A DNA stretch of 36,948 nt, from IMG/VR virus record IMGVR_UViG_3300031539_000136, positions 1 to 36,948 of that record. One strand, 5' to 3'. Source of the stretch: a virus. The notes beneath the pieces were generated by a model. That model made no database searches, had not been told where the DNA came from, and was given only the letters and a program-made list of their open reading frames with translations. Positions within the stretch are counted from its first letter, which is position 1. Each line of letters begins with the position of its first letter. The position numbers and the translations under genes were made by a program. Positions 26,869-33,258 of the stretch are shown in pieces.

Positions 26869-27691
26869 ATTCAATCCCCGCTAATCCTGCTATACTCTCT
26901 GTCAATTGCACGAAACCAAGTTCTATTGCTTTATTGAAATCTATAATCACTAACGCGCTGTTTTCCATTAGGTTCTGTGTTCTCTCATCGGAGTGTGCAT
27001 AATATTCTGCAATCCTACCAAAATCTAAAACAGTATGCCGTTGCGCTGCTATAATCAAAAATTGCTTTTCATCTTCCGGTAAATCTGATGATTGTATTTC
27101 CTCTATTAACTGCCGTGTTCTGCTATTATTGAATAAGCTGCTTATTGATGGCTTATCACCTGTTATTTCATAAGTAGGCGCTTCTATCTTACGTGAGTAA
27201 GTATCATCTTCCTTGTTATTATCCCCCGCCAAATCTGCCAACAGCTCATCCAACTCATCACCAGTAAACCCGGTTGCACTTATATCAATCTCATCGCTAT
27301 TGGCGATTTCCTGCAATAAGTCTGCCAGCGCCACTTCATCCCAACCGCCATCAATTGTCAGCTTGTTACTAGCAGCTAAATACGCCAACGCATGGGCATC
27401 GCTTTTACTATTGTATCCAACATTAGTTGGCACATACCAGTCGTTACCATCATCCCTAATACCATTAGGTGCATTCATTTTCTGCTTACGCATCATATAT
27501 AGAGCTTGTGTTCTGCCATGCCCGGCCAAATACAACCCGGTTCTATCATCAATCGTGCCTAATTCCACATATCCGTGTTCCTGATAAGACTCAATAATTC
27601 CACCAACATTGTGACCTTTAGCATTTTTAGGATGCAATCTAGTCATCAATTCGCTTAATGCAAAATATTCTATCTTACGCTCGTCTGTCAT
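26858..27691 (-). CDS. ParB-like protein with phage-type C-terminal domain (277 aa)
   Basis: The N-terminal 130 residues are a ParB/Srx-like domain: LHPKNAKGHN near 19-28, and GHGRTQAL at 57-64 in place of the usual GxxR box. An acidic linker follows. The C-terminal 110 residues carry EDEKQFLIIAAQRHTVLDF and LMENSALVIIDFNKAIELG, a combination found in phage ParB-like proteins encoded next to DNA-modification genes. It is likely to bind DNA or nucleotide (CTP in true ParB). Chromosome segregation is unlikely here. It probably works with the adjacent glycosyltransferase or in packaging. Confidence 0.7.
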   Translation of the reverse strand: MTDERKIEYFALSELMTRLHPKNAKGHNVGGIIESYQEHGYVELGTIDDRTGLYLAGHGRTQALYMMRKQKMNAPNGIRDDGNDWYVPTNVGYNSKSDAHALAYLAASNKLTIDGGWDEVALADLLQEIANSDEIDISATGFTGDELDELLADLAGDNNKEDDTYSRKIEAPTYEITGDKPSISSLFNNSRTRQLIEEIQSSDLPEDEKQFLIIAAQRHTVLDFGRIAEYYAHSDERTQNLMENSALVIIDFNKAIELGFVQLTESIAGLAGIEYDS

Positions 27692-27708
27692 CTGTCACCT
27701 ATTCCACA

Positions 27709-27736
27709 AAGCCCGCCGCGCCATTGCAACGGGCTT
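27709..27736 (-). promoter_or_regulatory. Stem-loop in the leader of the ParB-like gene
   Basis: AAGCCCG (27730-27736 on the minus strand) and CGGGCTT (27709-27715) form a perfect 7-bp stem with a 14-base loop, 18 bases before the ATG. In the direction of transcription it is followed by TGTGGAATAGG, not by a T-run. It is therefore not a typical terminator for the operon. On the plus strand it is followed by AATTTT. Confidence 0.5.
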
Positions 27737-27796
27737 AATTTTGGGTAGAACTTTAGCTATCTAAAATCTTGGTCGCACAATTGCGAACTTACAGAC

Positions 27797-27805
27797 ATTA
27801 TAACA
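27797..27805 (-). promoter_or_regulatory. Extended -10 promoter upstream of the ParB-like gene
   Basis: The minus strand reads TGTTATAAT, a good extended -10. A weak -35 (TTGTGC) lies about 18 bases upstream. The predicted start near 27790 leaves a leader of about 100 bases that contains the 7-bp stem-loop. It would give the ParB-glycosyltransferase-terminase genes a second promoter. Confidence 0.4.
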
Positions 27806-27841
27806 CATCATGTCAAAATTGCACAATAACACATCTGTTCG

Positions 27842-28018
27842 CTAGTCTCTTGCTTTATCAGTTAATATTTGTGCAACCATATACACCACTACTTTCATTT
27901 CTTCTTCTGTTATTTCTTGTCTATCACCGATTATTGCTTGCGTGGCATATTCTATGATACTCGCGGCATATTCAGCTATCGCTATCTCTTCGTCTGTATG
28001 TGTATTTTTACTTTTCAT
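27842..28018 (-). CDS. Small acidic protein (58 aa), first gene after the structured leader
   Basis: The frame starts at ATG 28016-28018 behind AAAGGA and reads MKSKNTHTDEEIAIAEYAAS ... VYMVAQILTDKARD. It is helical and Glu/Ala/Ile-rich, with no membrane segment. It is the first reading frame downstream of a strong extended -10 promoter and a folded leader, which supports its reality. I recognise no family. A small regulator or host-takeover peptide would fit, but that is speculation. Confidence 0.65.
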   Translation of the reverse strand: MKSKNTHTDEEIAIAEYAASIIEYATQAIIGDRQEITEEEMKVVVYMVAQILTDKARD

Positions 28019-28051
28019 TTTTAATCCTTTGTGGTATACTATGGTTGTTGA

Positions 28052-28119
28052 GTTGATAGTTGAAGCAAGCTGCTCCTTTTCCCCGGCTCACAATGTCGGG
28101 GAATTTGTTATCTATCAAC
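28052..28119 (-). ncRNA. Structured 5' leader starting at the predicted transcription start
   Basis: The predicted RNA begins GUUGAUAG (28112-28119), which pairs perfectly with CUAUCAAC at 28052-28059. Inside are a 7-bp stem, UUCCCCG / CGGGGAA (28097-28103 and 28079-28085, 11-base loop), and a short stem GAGCA / UGCUU, giving a three-helix junction. An AAGGAG sequence lies between the two inner stems. It sits 34 bases before the 58-aa gene. Its function is unknown; a regulatory leader or RNA-stabilising fold is suggested. Confidence 0.5.
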
Positions 28120-28125
28120 ACTACT

Positions 28126-28134
28126 ATTATACCA
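28126..28134 (-). promoter_or_regulatory. Extended -10 promoter for the packaging/head operon
   Basis: The minus strand reads TGGTATAAT, 25 bases after the terminator that closes the early block. No good -35 is visible, as is usual with extended -10 promoters. The predicted start (about 28119) coincides with the first base of the leader's closing stem. Confidence 0.6.
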
Positions 28135-28158
28135 CGAAGCCACCGCCTACCATACAGC

Positions 28159-28182
28159 AAAAAGCCCGGCACATGACCGGGC
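28159..28182 (-). terminator. Rho-independent terminator after the pentapeptide gene
   Basis: On the minus strand GCCCGG (28177-28182) and CCGGGC (28164-28169) form a perfect 6-bp GC stem with a 7-base loop, followed at once by TTTTTGC. It lies 31 bases after the pentapeptide-repeat stop, so it ends the early transcription block. Confidence 0.85.
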
Positions 28183-28212
28183 ATAAGCAATAAGTAGTTA
28201 AAATACCCCTAA

Positions 28213-28635
28213 CTATTTGACACCAATAAACACCGTCATATCGGTGTCTTTGTTCCAGATATTACCGTCTGGCAATATTGCACATTCAAGATTTGCGCCA
28301 TACAATTCCGCGCCATACAATTCCGCGCCATACAATTCTGAATAACGCAAGTCAGTACCACTTAAATCAGCACCACTCAATTTAGCACCACTCAATTTAG
28401 CATCGCTCAAGTCAGCACCACTCAATTTAGCACCACTCAGGTCAGCACAACTCAAATCAGCACAACTCAAGTAAGCTTCACGCAAGCTGGCATAATACAA
28501 GACGGCATAACGTAAGTCTGCATAAAACAATCTAGCACCACTCAAATTAGCACCACTCAGATTTACCCTTCCGGGCGAATTGCCGACGATCACACCCAAC
28601 TGCGCTTGTGTTATTTCGTTTCCATCAATATTCAT
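28213..28635 (-). CDS. Pentapeptide-repeat protein (140 aa)
   Basis: Residues about 25-118 consist of five-residue repeats of the A(D/N)LSG type (VNLSGANLSGARLFYADLRY ... SGAKLSGADLSGTDLRYSEL). These should fold as a right-handed quadrilateral beta helix of about four turns. A short N-terminal cap and a C-terminal segment (DKDTDMTVFIGVK-like) flank it. Some pentapeptide proteins mimic DNA and protect or inhibit gyrase, but this one is short and no target can be inferred. The ribosome binding site is AGGAG. The encoding DNA shows 15-bp repeats. Confidence 0.9.
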   Translation of the reverse strand: MNIDGNEITQAQLGVIVGNSPGRVNLSGANLSGARLFYADLRYAVLYYASLREAYLSCADLSCADLSGAKLSGADLSDAKLSGAKLSGADLSGTDLRYSELYGAELYGAELYGANLECAILPDGNIWNKDTDMTVFIGVK

Positions 28636-28660
28636 TCGTTATTCACTCCTATGCTATTCA

Positions 28661-28683
28661 CGGGGTTTGCCTATCAAACCCCG
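28661..28683 (-). promoter_or_regulatory. Perfect 9-bp stem-loop before the pentapeptide gene
   Basis: CGGGGTTTG (28675-28683, read on the minus strand) and CAAACCCCG (28661-28669) form a 9-bp stem with the loop ATAGG. It lies 25 bases upstream of the ATG. No T-run follows it in the sense of transcription, so it is not an intrinsic terminator. A leader hairpin or processing site is possible. Confidence 0.6.
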
Positions 28684-28707
28684 CAACGATTAAAATTTGC
28701 CACGCTT

Positions 28708-28818
28708 TTATTTGCAGAACTCGCAATTACATACGGTTGCAACTGCTACCCTTTCCACATATTTTGATTGTGATTTACGCATCCTGATATGAACTTGACT
28801 TGCTGTTTTGTTTGCCAT
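28708..28818 (-). CDS. Possible 36-aa Cys-containing peptide
   Basis: The frame reads MANKTASQVHIRMRKSQSKY ... VATVCNCEFCK and ends with a CxCxxC cluster that could bind metal. The upstream sequence, including the GAGGG ribosome binding site, is part of a 24-base repeat that also precedes the ArdC-like gene start. This duplication supports it as a true translated gene. No family is recognised. Confidence 0.45.
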   Translation of the reverse strand: MANKTASQVHIRMRKSQSKYVERVAVATVCNCEFCK

Positions 28819-28827
28819 TGTGTTAAT

Positions 28828-28851
28828 TCCCTCATTGCTAATCGATTGATT
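28828..28851 (-). repeat. 24-base direct repeat, copy 1 (before the 36-aa peptide)
   Basis: Identical over 24 bases to 29717-29740. On the minus strand it contains the palindrome AATCGATT followed by GCAATGAGGGA, which supplies the ribosome binding site of the next gene. This copy includes the stop codon of the ArdC-like gene. It may be a shared translational operator or simply a duplicated junction. Confidence 0.85.
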
Positions 28852-29707
28852 GAATCGCCGGATTGCCTAAAATATAATCTCTTGCCGTTGCTGCCTGTGA
28901 TGCTGCCTTTACTAAAATGCTTCTATCATCTTTAATCGCTGTCAGCCATCCCGCAACGTATGCCGCGTGGTTATCAATATCAACATCCAGTCCGCACTCA
29001 CCACATAACATCACTGAAATAAGTTCTGCAACAAGTTCTTCCTTGCCATATGACTTACTGTAAAATGTATTTTTACCTGTCACCCCTTGCCGTGCTAATC
29101 GTGACACATGCCCGGTGCTATGCCCTAACTCATGGAATAACGTTCCATAATATGCTTCCATAGAATTAAAATATTCAGGCATTACAACTATATCCTTTTT
29201 AGGAGCATAGTACGCCATTGTTCCCTTACGTTGTATCGGTGGGCAGTCTTTGTAACTTGACACTACATTTTCGGCAGCTTCTAATGGTGTAAACTCTACC
29301 GTTTTAATTGATAATGGCGGCAACTCAATCCCGGTTGTCTGTGCTGCAATATTGAATACTGGTCGTGTGCCACATTTTACATATAGCAATTTGCCGCGTT
29401 CCTGTCCTGCTTCTGGCTCTGCTCGTTTCTCTGACACATACATAACCATTACTGATTGACTGCCTTTAATCACCTTGCCGCCAGCATCTTTAATTTGCTT
29501 AAATCCTGCAAAACGATGATCTGCCCATCCACGTAGCGCCATATCGAATTGTAATGAAAATGAATTATATCCCGAATACCTCTTACCAGTAAAATAATTA
29601 ATCGGTTGGCTTCCGCAAAACCATTCTGCCTTCCAGGGTACAATACCATTTTCTAACTGTTCAATAATTGCGGCTGTTACTTTTTCGTATACTTCATTTT
29701 TCTTCAT
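28838..29707 (-). CDS. ArdC-type antirestriction protein (289 aa)
   Basis: The N-terminal 125 residues match the ArdC ssDNA-binding domain: VTAAIIEQLENGIVPWKAEW at 10-29, YFTGKRYSGYNSF at 38-50 and FKQIKDAGGKVIKGS at 69-83. The C-terminal part is a zincin metallopeptidase-like domain with HELGHSTGH at 192-200 and a downstream glutamate in KEELVAELIS at 222-231. ArdC proteins shield incoming DNA from host restriction. The family length is usually near 300. It fits an early gene, and the leader carries copy 2 of a 24-base repeat. Confidence 0.85.
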   Translation of the reverse strand: MKKNEVYEKVTAAIIEQLENGIVPWKAEWFCGSQPINYFTGKRYSGYNSFSLQFDMALRGWADHRFAGFKQIKDAGGKVIKGSQSVMVMYVSEKRAEPEAGQERGKLLYVKCGTRPVFNIAAQTTGIELPPLSIKTVEFTPLEAAENVVSSYKDCPPIQRKGTMAYYAPKKDIVVMPEYFNSMEAYYGTLFHELGHSTGHVSRLARQGVTGKNTFYSKSYGKEELVAELISVMLCGECGLDVDIDNHAAYVAGWLTAIKDDRSILVKAASQAATARDYILGNPAIQSID

Positions 29708-29716
29708 TGCCTATCA

Positions 29717-29740
29717 TCCCTCATTGCTAATCGATTGATT
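29717..29740 (-). repeat. 24-base direct repeat, copy 2 (before the ArdC-like gene)
   Basis: The second copy lies in the leader of the ArdC-like gene and ends with the GAGGGA ribosome binding site 9 bases before the ATG. It contains the same AATCGATT palindrome as copy 1. Confidence 0.85.
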
Positions 29741-29781
29741 AAAAGACTAAATATTATTCTAATAAACTATTGTTAATAAGT

Positions 29782-29804
29782 GGACGGTTCAGTATAGCCC
29801 GTCC
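29782..29804 (-). promoter_or_regulatory. Intergenic 6-bp GC-rich stem-loop
   Basis: GGACGG / CCGTCC forms a perfect 6-bp stem with an 11-base loop in the 122-base gap between the DUF6891-like gene and the ArdC-like gene. In the sense of transcription it is followed by ACTTATTAACAA, not by a T-run. A promoter-like TATACT lies in the loop on the minus strand. Confidence 0.4.
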
Positions 29805-29829
29805 GGTACGTGGTTGTTATCTATAATCA

Positions 29830-30195
29830 TCATTTATGCAAACGTATAACTATATTTGGATTACCATCCCAATCTATCAAAAACCCTTGTGAACGTGCGA
29901 TAAATGAAATTATCATTCCGATGTGTTTCGAATGATATTTACCATCATTCGTCTGGCAATAACGAATAATAAGCTCAGTGGGGTCTTTACTGAAGTATTC
30001 CATGTCCTGCTCATGATTATAAGCAATACCAATATAGCCACCGTCCCGATCTGCCTCATCGCCTAAATCAGCACTGGCGCAAGTGCTGCAACACAGATGG
30101 TCATGTTTTGCTAAAAGCCCTCGCTCATTAAAAGCCGCAAATAAATTTTTAATCTCATCTTCTGTGATTTTTTGTTTCAATTCATTGCTATCCAT
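29830..30195 (-). CDS. DUF6891-like protein (121 aa)
   Basis: I choose the ATG at 30193-30195, which has GGAGG eight bases upstream, instead of an in-frame ATG 42 bases earlier without a site. The protein reads MDSNELKQKITEDEIKNLFA, then LCCSTCASADLGDEADRD, IGIAYNHEQDMEYF and LIIRYCQTNDGKYHSKHIG. Together these resemble DUF6891, a bacterial family of unknown function with a conserved Cys pair and a yhxQD motif. The Cys residues may bind metal. No role can be assigned. Confidence 0.65.
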   Translation of the reverse strand: MDSNELKQKITEDEIKNLFAAFNERGLLAKHDHLCCSTCASADLGDEADRDGGYIGIAYNHEQDMEYFSKDPTELIIRYCQTNDGKYHSKHIGMIISFIARSQGFLIDWDGNPNIVIRLHK

Positions 30196-30226
30196 GTTCA
30201 TTGCCTCCGCTAAAGTCTCATCAGTA

Positions 30227-30260
30227 CGGGTATACATCCCGCAGACGGTGTTTCCACCGT
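30227..30260 (-). promoter_or_regulatory. Two adjacent hairpins, one with a GAAA tetraloop
   Basis: On the minus strand ACGGTG (30255-30260) and CACCGT (30245-30250) enclose GAAA, a stable GNRA tetraloop. Immediately after comes CGGG-7 bases-CCCG (30238-30241 and 30227-30230). They lie between the stop of the 75-aa gene and the DUF6891-like start and lack a T-run. Confidence 0.5.
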
Positions 30261-30265
30261 TTCGA

Positions 30266-30493
30266 CTATTGGATTAACGCGCTTGCTAGTGTCCCTACAA
30301 ACACGTTGCGATTGTAGCATCTGAATGTTTCGTTGCCATCCGTTACCGCATATTCAAATGTCACGGGGTCTATGCTCATAACCCTGATTGCTAAATCGTC
30401 TATATATTCCAGTTCATAGTCTGATTGTAGCATCATACTGCGGGTTGCGATTGTCTGCTCCATGTCTGTGATTGCTGTTGCTATTTCGTTCAT
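30266..30493 (-). CDS. Hypothetical protein (75 aa)
   Basis: The gene starts at an ATG with AAAGGA upstream and reads MNEIATAITDMEQTIATRSM, a helix, then beta-like segments (LAIRVMSIDPVTFEYAV; ETFRCYNRNVFVGTL). No family, signal peptide or membrane segment is recognised. It belongs to the run of small early genes. Confidence 0.6.
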   Translation of the reverse strand: MNEIATAITDMEQTIATRSMMLQSDYELEYIDDLAIRVMSIDPVTFEYAVTDGNETFRCYNRNVFVGTLASALIQ

Positions 30494-30548
30494 TTTCTGG
30501 TATCCTTTAGATGTTCGATGAATGCGATAGTTGTAATTGATTCACTCT

Positions 30549-30568
30549 GCCCAGGTTGCTGCCTGGGC
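30549..30568 (-). promoter_or_regulatory. Perfect 7-bp intergenic stem-loop
   Basis: GCCCAGG / CCTGGGC with a 6-base loop lies in the 88-base gap before the 75-aa gene. On the minus strand it is followed by AGAGTG. On the plus strand it is followed by TTTGTGTTTG, so it looks like a terminator only for antisense transcription. Confidence 0.5.
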
Positions 30569-30581
30569 TTTGTGTTTGTTG

Positions 30582-30773
30582 TTAGCTTTCCTTCCATAAC
30601 ATCAGCTTAAATTTTGCTGCTTCATATTTGCCTAGCAGCTCATCAAATTTTTCGTCGATATTTGGCGGGAAAAAATCAGGGATATTGTTCTGTTCTATGT
30701 ATGTTTCCAGATTTTCTTTTGTGATAGCTACCTGTGTTTTTAATTCTGCCTCATGTTTTTCTAGCACGTTCAT
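30582..30773 (-). CDS. Hypothetical helical protein (63 aa)
   Basis: The protein is MNVLEKHEAELKTQVAITKE ... FDELLGKYEAAKFKLMLWKES. It is amphipathic and coiled-coil-like, broken by an Asn/Pro stretch (NNIPDFFPPN). It is the first gene behind the best consensus promoter of the window, with ribosome binding site GGAG. The function is unknown. Confidence 0.6.
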   Translation of the reverse strand: MNVLEKHEAELKTQVAITKENLETYIEQNNIPDFFPPNIDEKFDELLGKYEAAKFKLMLWKES

Positions 30774-30823
30774 TTTCTGCTCCGTTCGTGTATGTATATG
30801 CGTTTGTTTATTTAACTATCTAT

Positions 30824-30852
30824 AGTATACTACACAATCATACAGTTGTCAA
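30824..30852 (-). promoter_or_regulatory. Consensus sigma70 promoter (TTGACA-17-TATACT)
   Basis: On the minus strand TTGACA (30847-30852) and TATACT (30824-30829) are separated by exactly 17 bases. The predicted start near 30817 leaves a 45-base leader to the 63-aa gene. It probably drives the small genes down to the terminator at 28159-28182. Confidence 0.8.
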
Positions 30853-30870
30853 TATTATAACATTAAAGGA

Positions 30871-31059
30871 TTATGAGAGGATTGAATATACTGCAAGACA
30901 CCCACTATAAGCCCAAGCTACAAATAAAACCCATACCAAATAATTCAATAACAACATTAACAGTATTTCGGGCCATTTAATACAACCCCATTCATTGACA
31001 ATTATGTATCCGACAAAAAAAGGTAGTGCGAGTATAGTCACGACTATATCTATCATCAT
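30871..31059 (-). CDS. Small two-helix membrane protein (62 aa)
   Basis: Two hydrophobic segments (about residues 3-21, IDIVVTILALPFFVGYIIV, and 32-60) are separated by a short loop (NEWGCIKWPE). Ribosome binding site AAGGAT precedes two adjacent ATG codons. It is an inner membrane protein of unknown role in the early block. Superinfection exclusion is one typical function for such proteins but is not shown. Confidence 0.6.
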   Translation of the reverse strand: MMIDIVVTILALPFFVGYIIVNEWGCIKWPEILLMLLLNYLVWVLFVAWAYSGCLAVYSILS

Positions 31060-31075
31060 ATATTATCCTTAGTTA

Positions 31076-31441
31076 TTATCCGCGCCTCGATTCAATTGCC
31101 ATCAAAATCATATCAACACAATCATCTGGCAATGTATCTGTGGTAATGATGGGAAATTCCAAAACCAACCATCCTGCTATAGCCGCACGGTTGAACTTTT
31201 CACGGTCTTTAATAAAACCACTCCCGCGTGTATGCCCGCCGCGAACCCATATACCACCATGAACTTCAATGCCTATCCTTAAATCTGGGTAAGCATAATC
31301 GAAGCGCCAACCACGATCTGGCACGACACGGTATTCCTTGTCATTACGATTTGTTGGCATGGGTACTTGTCTTTGTTCATTACCTTCTGTCATGTTATGA
31401 ATTCTAATTGCGTGGATAAGTATCTCTTTTTTATCGCTCAT
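31076..31441 (-). CDS. PD-(D/E)XK-like nuclease (121 aa)
   Basis: The core reads GWRFDYAYPDLRIGIEVHGG (44-63), giving the catalytic D of FDYA and the E-x-H of IEVHGG. GGHTRGSGFIKDREKFNRAA and GWLVLEF follow. This is a compact phage nuclease family (Vsr/PDDEXK-like fold) seen among phage replication and recombination genes. It may act as a resolvase or nicking enzyme, though the specificity is unknown. The third lysine of the motif is replaced or displaced. It overlaps the preceding gene by 11 bases. Confidence 0.75.
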   Translation of the reverse strand: MSDKKEILIHAIRIHNMTEGNEQRQVPMPTNRNDKEYRVVPDRGWRFDYAYPDLRIGIEVHGGIWVRGGHTRGSGFIKDREKFNRAAIAGWLVLEFPIITTDTLPDDCVDMILMAIESRRG

Positions 31442-31778
31442 AGCACGTCACCTTTTTAATACTTATCGCTAGATTTTTCAGCATGGAATCAAACAGCATT
31501 TTTTCTATGTCGTCAGATGTATAATCAGTTATGCCAACATAGATATAAATATGAATAATGTGCATATTTTCTGCCATAATATTATTCATGCTGTTGTTGT
31601 CAGTAATTCCAAAATTAGCGATTATTTTGTTGCCAGATGTTTTAGCACCTAGATAATCGACGCGGTAGCCAGCGTCAATTGATAATCCATATTCATTATC
31701 AATTGACCGCGTGTTCAACACGCGACAAACGGTGTCTCCAACTTCGTTAATCTGTAACAACCCTATTTGATAGTTCAT
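31431..31778 (-). CDS. Hypothetical protein (115 aa), possible paralogue of the 116-aa gene
   Basis: The protein is beta-rich and begins MNYQIGLLQINEVGDTVCRV. Its C-terminal part IYIYVGITDYTSDDIEKMLF resembles TVFFDVNQSYTDNDIREVIR of the gene at 32906-33256, including the spacing of a strand, YT(S/D)xDI and a helix. No known family is recognised. The ribosome binding site is weak. Confidence 0.6.
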   Translation of the reverse strand: MNYQIGLLQINEVGDTVCRVLNTRSIDNEYGLSIDAGYRVDYLGAKTSGNKIIANFGITDNNSMNNIMAENMHIIHIYIYVGITDYTSDDIEKMLFDSMLKNLAISIKKVTCYER

Positions 31779-31803
31779 TGTTTCTCTCTCACTACAATCA
31801 TCC

Positions 31804-32040
31804 TCAAAATGGTGCTATACCAATGCGACCATCTCTATGTATAGCACTAGCGCACCACTGGGTAAACGCTTCACGGAATGATAACTCACCACGATCATCA
31901 AACATTACTGAACCTGTTTTGTTATCAACACATGAAGTTATCCCATTTTCTACTGCTATATAAAAGCTGTAATTTGTCTGTTCTAAAATAGCTATGGCTA
32001 TTTCCATATGCCGCAATTGACGCATCATATTATTTGCCAT
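31804..32040 (-). CDS. Hypothetical protein (78 aa)
   Basis: I use the ATG at 32038-32040, with AAAGGA eight bases upstream, over a TTG two codons earlier. The product begins MANNMMRQLRHMEIAIAILE and has a helix then beta segments (SFYIAVENGITSCVDNKTGS). No family is recognised. It lies in the run of small early genes. Confidence 0.6.
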   Translation of the reverse strand: MANNMMRQLRHMEIAIAILEQTNYSFYIAVENGITSCVDNKTGSVMFDDRGELSFREAFTQWCASAIHRDGRIGIAPF

Positions 32041-32075
32041 CGGCAAGTTCCTTTTCTTTATTCGTCGCCTGGTTA

Positions 32076-32408
32076 CTAAACAACTTCTGTATTATTCATA
32101 ACATACCATATTAATTTTCCCGCAAACGAAACAATCTCTTGTTTCCAATTATCTAACCATCTAACGTAGGGGATTATCATTTGGATATTAAGTTCCTCGT
32201 CATTGTTATTCGCCCAAACAACCGTTACCATGACAATCAAAAAAACACTATCATCAGAATAATATTCACCAAGAACATATGCTGGATCGGTTTCTGTTTT
32301 GCATGACACATAATTAAATGCACTCGGCATAATCTGTGGAAACCATAAATCAATACTCCCTTGTACATCATCCATTATAAGATATATATTACGGCTATTA
32401 TTTACCAT
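32076..32408 (-). CDS. Hypothetical protein (110 aa)
   Basis: The protein starts MVNNSRNIYLIMDDVQGSID with AAAGGA upstream and overlaps the coiled-coil gene before it by 11 bases. It is Trp/Tyr/Val-rich with beta strands (FLIVMVTVVWANNND) and a terminal helix. Size and general layout resemble its two neighbours of 115 and 116 aa, but I see no clear sequence match. Confidence 0.6.
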   Translation of the reverse strand: MVNNSRNIYLIMDDVQGSIDLWFPQIMPSAFNYVSCKTETDPAYVLGEYYSDDSVFLIVMVTVVWANNNDEELNIQMIIPYVRWLDNWKQEIVSFAGKLIWYVMNNTEVV

Positions 32409-32922
32409 CAGTAATCCTTTCTGGCGCTGGCTGACTTGCGATTATTTTGTTCTGATTAATCTGTTTATAGCAATGCTTCAAACCTTCGATCATTTGCTTT
32501 ATGGTTGTCTCTTGTTCTTTTAACCGACGCTGCAAATCATCTATGAGTTTCTTCTGTTCATCTAATTGTTTTTGCATATCAATACGTCCTGCAAGCTGTA
32601 TATCGGCAACCAACCAATCGGCGTTGTCTTCAAACCACGTAATATCCCTACGCATTGCCGCATGATACATCCCTATCGCTTTTTTAATATTCTTTGTTTT
32701 CTCTCTTGTTTCTGCCCATTTATCAGTTATGCGTTCTATTTCTATGTCGTCATCATTATTTTTTTTAAGGGCAAACGATACTGTGACAACTGGAGAGTTC
32801 ACGATATACGCCGGGCCTGTATGCTGGTATTCGCTATTAATAAGCGCGTCAATATCAATATAATCTTCACTGTCTTTAATGGCTGAACCATTGCTATTTG
32901 GTGGTTTAAGTTTGTTTTTCAT
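32398..32922 (-). CDS. Coiled-coil protein (174 aa)
   Basis: The N-terminal 50 residues are polar (MKNKLKPPNSNGSAIKDSED). From about residue 70 the protein is helical, with a clear heptad coiled coil at 120-160 (DEQKKLIDDLQRRLKEQETT). It has good spacing from GGAAGG and a 17-base overlap with the previous gene. It may oligomerise or act as an adaptor, but no function can be assigned. Confidence 0.65.
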   Translation of the reverse strand: MKNKLKPPNSNGSAIKDSEDYIDIDALINSEYQHTGPAYIVNSPVVTVSFALKKNNDDDIEIERITDKWAETREKTKNIKKAIGMYHAAMRRDITWFEDNADWLVADIQLAGRIDMQKQLDEQKKLIDDLQRRLKEQETTIKQMIEGLKHCYKQINQNKIIASQPAPERITDGK

Positions 32923-33256
32923 CTGTGACCACCTTCCTGAACCACCCGGCGCTCATCAACCCATTACGAATGACCTCTCTAATATCATTATCTGTATAGC
33001 TCTGATTAACATCAAAAAAGACAGTATATAATTGACCATCAATACCAGCTTTGTTCTCTTTATAAAAAGTGGATTGAAAACCAACCATGCCATAGTATTG
33101 AGCAACAGCACCAACATAAATTATAGAACCATCATAATCCCATGAGTAGCCTCGCGTCCGTGATATATCACCAACCATCTGAATTCCGACACGATTAATG
33201 CGCTCATACAATGCGAACATCTCAACTGTCATACGCTCATTTGAATTTTTGCTCAT
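32906..33256 (-). CDS. Hypothetical protein (116 aa) behind a leader peptide
   Basis: The protein begins MSKNSNERMTVEMFALYERI. A beta-rich middle (SIIYVGAVAQYYGMVGF) and a C-terminal strand-helix unit (LYTVFFDVNQSYTDNDIREV) follow, the latter shared with the 115-aa protein downstream. The ribosome binding site GAGGAT is inside the last codons of a 15-codon leader ORF that ends two bases before this ATG, so its translation is probably coupled. Confidence 0.6.
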   Translation of the reverse strand: MSKNSNERMTVEMFALYERINRVGIQMVGDISRTRGYSWDYDGSIIYVGAVAQYYGMVGFQSTFYKENKAGIDGQLYTVFFDVNQSYTDNDIREVIRNGLMSAGWFRKVVTDEKQT

Positions 33257-33258
33257 AA

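Noticed and set aside
28052-28078. TTG-started 9-codon ORF after AAGGAG in the leader
   Set aside because: The spacing to TTG is short and the peptide is tiny; the AAGGAG sits between hairpins of a folded leader and may have no coding role.
28008-28190. Minus-strand 60-codon frame in the leader region
   Set aside because: It reads through the terminator, the promoter and the structured leader, has no ribosome binding site, and overlaps the better supported 58-aa gene start.
28213-28635. 15-bp repeats as a CRISPR-like or iteron array
   Set aside because: The repeats are in-frame pentapeptide codons with no spacers.
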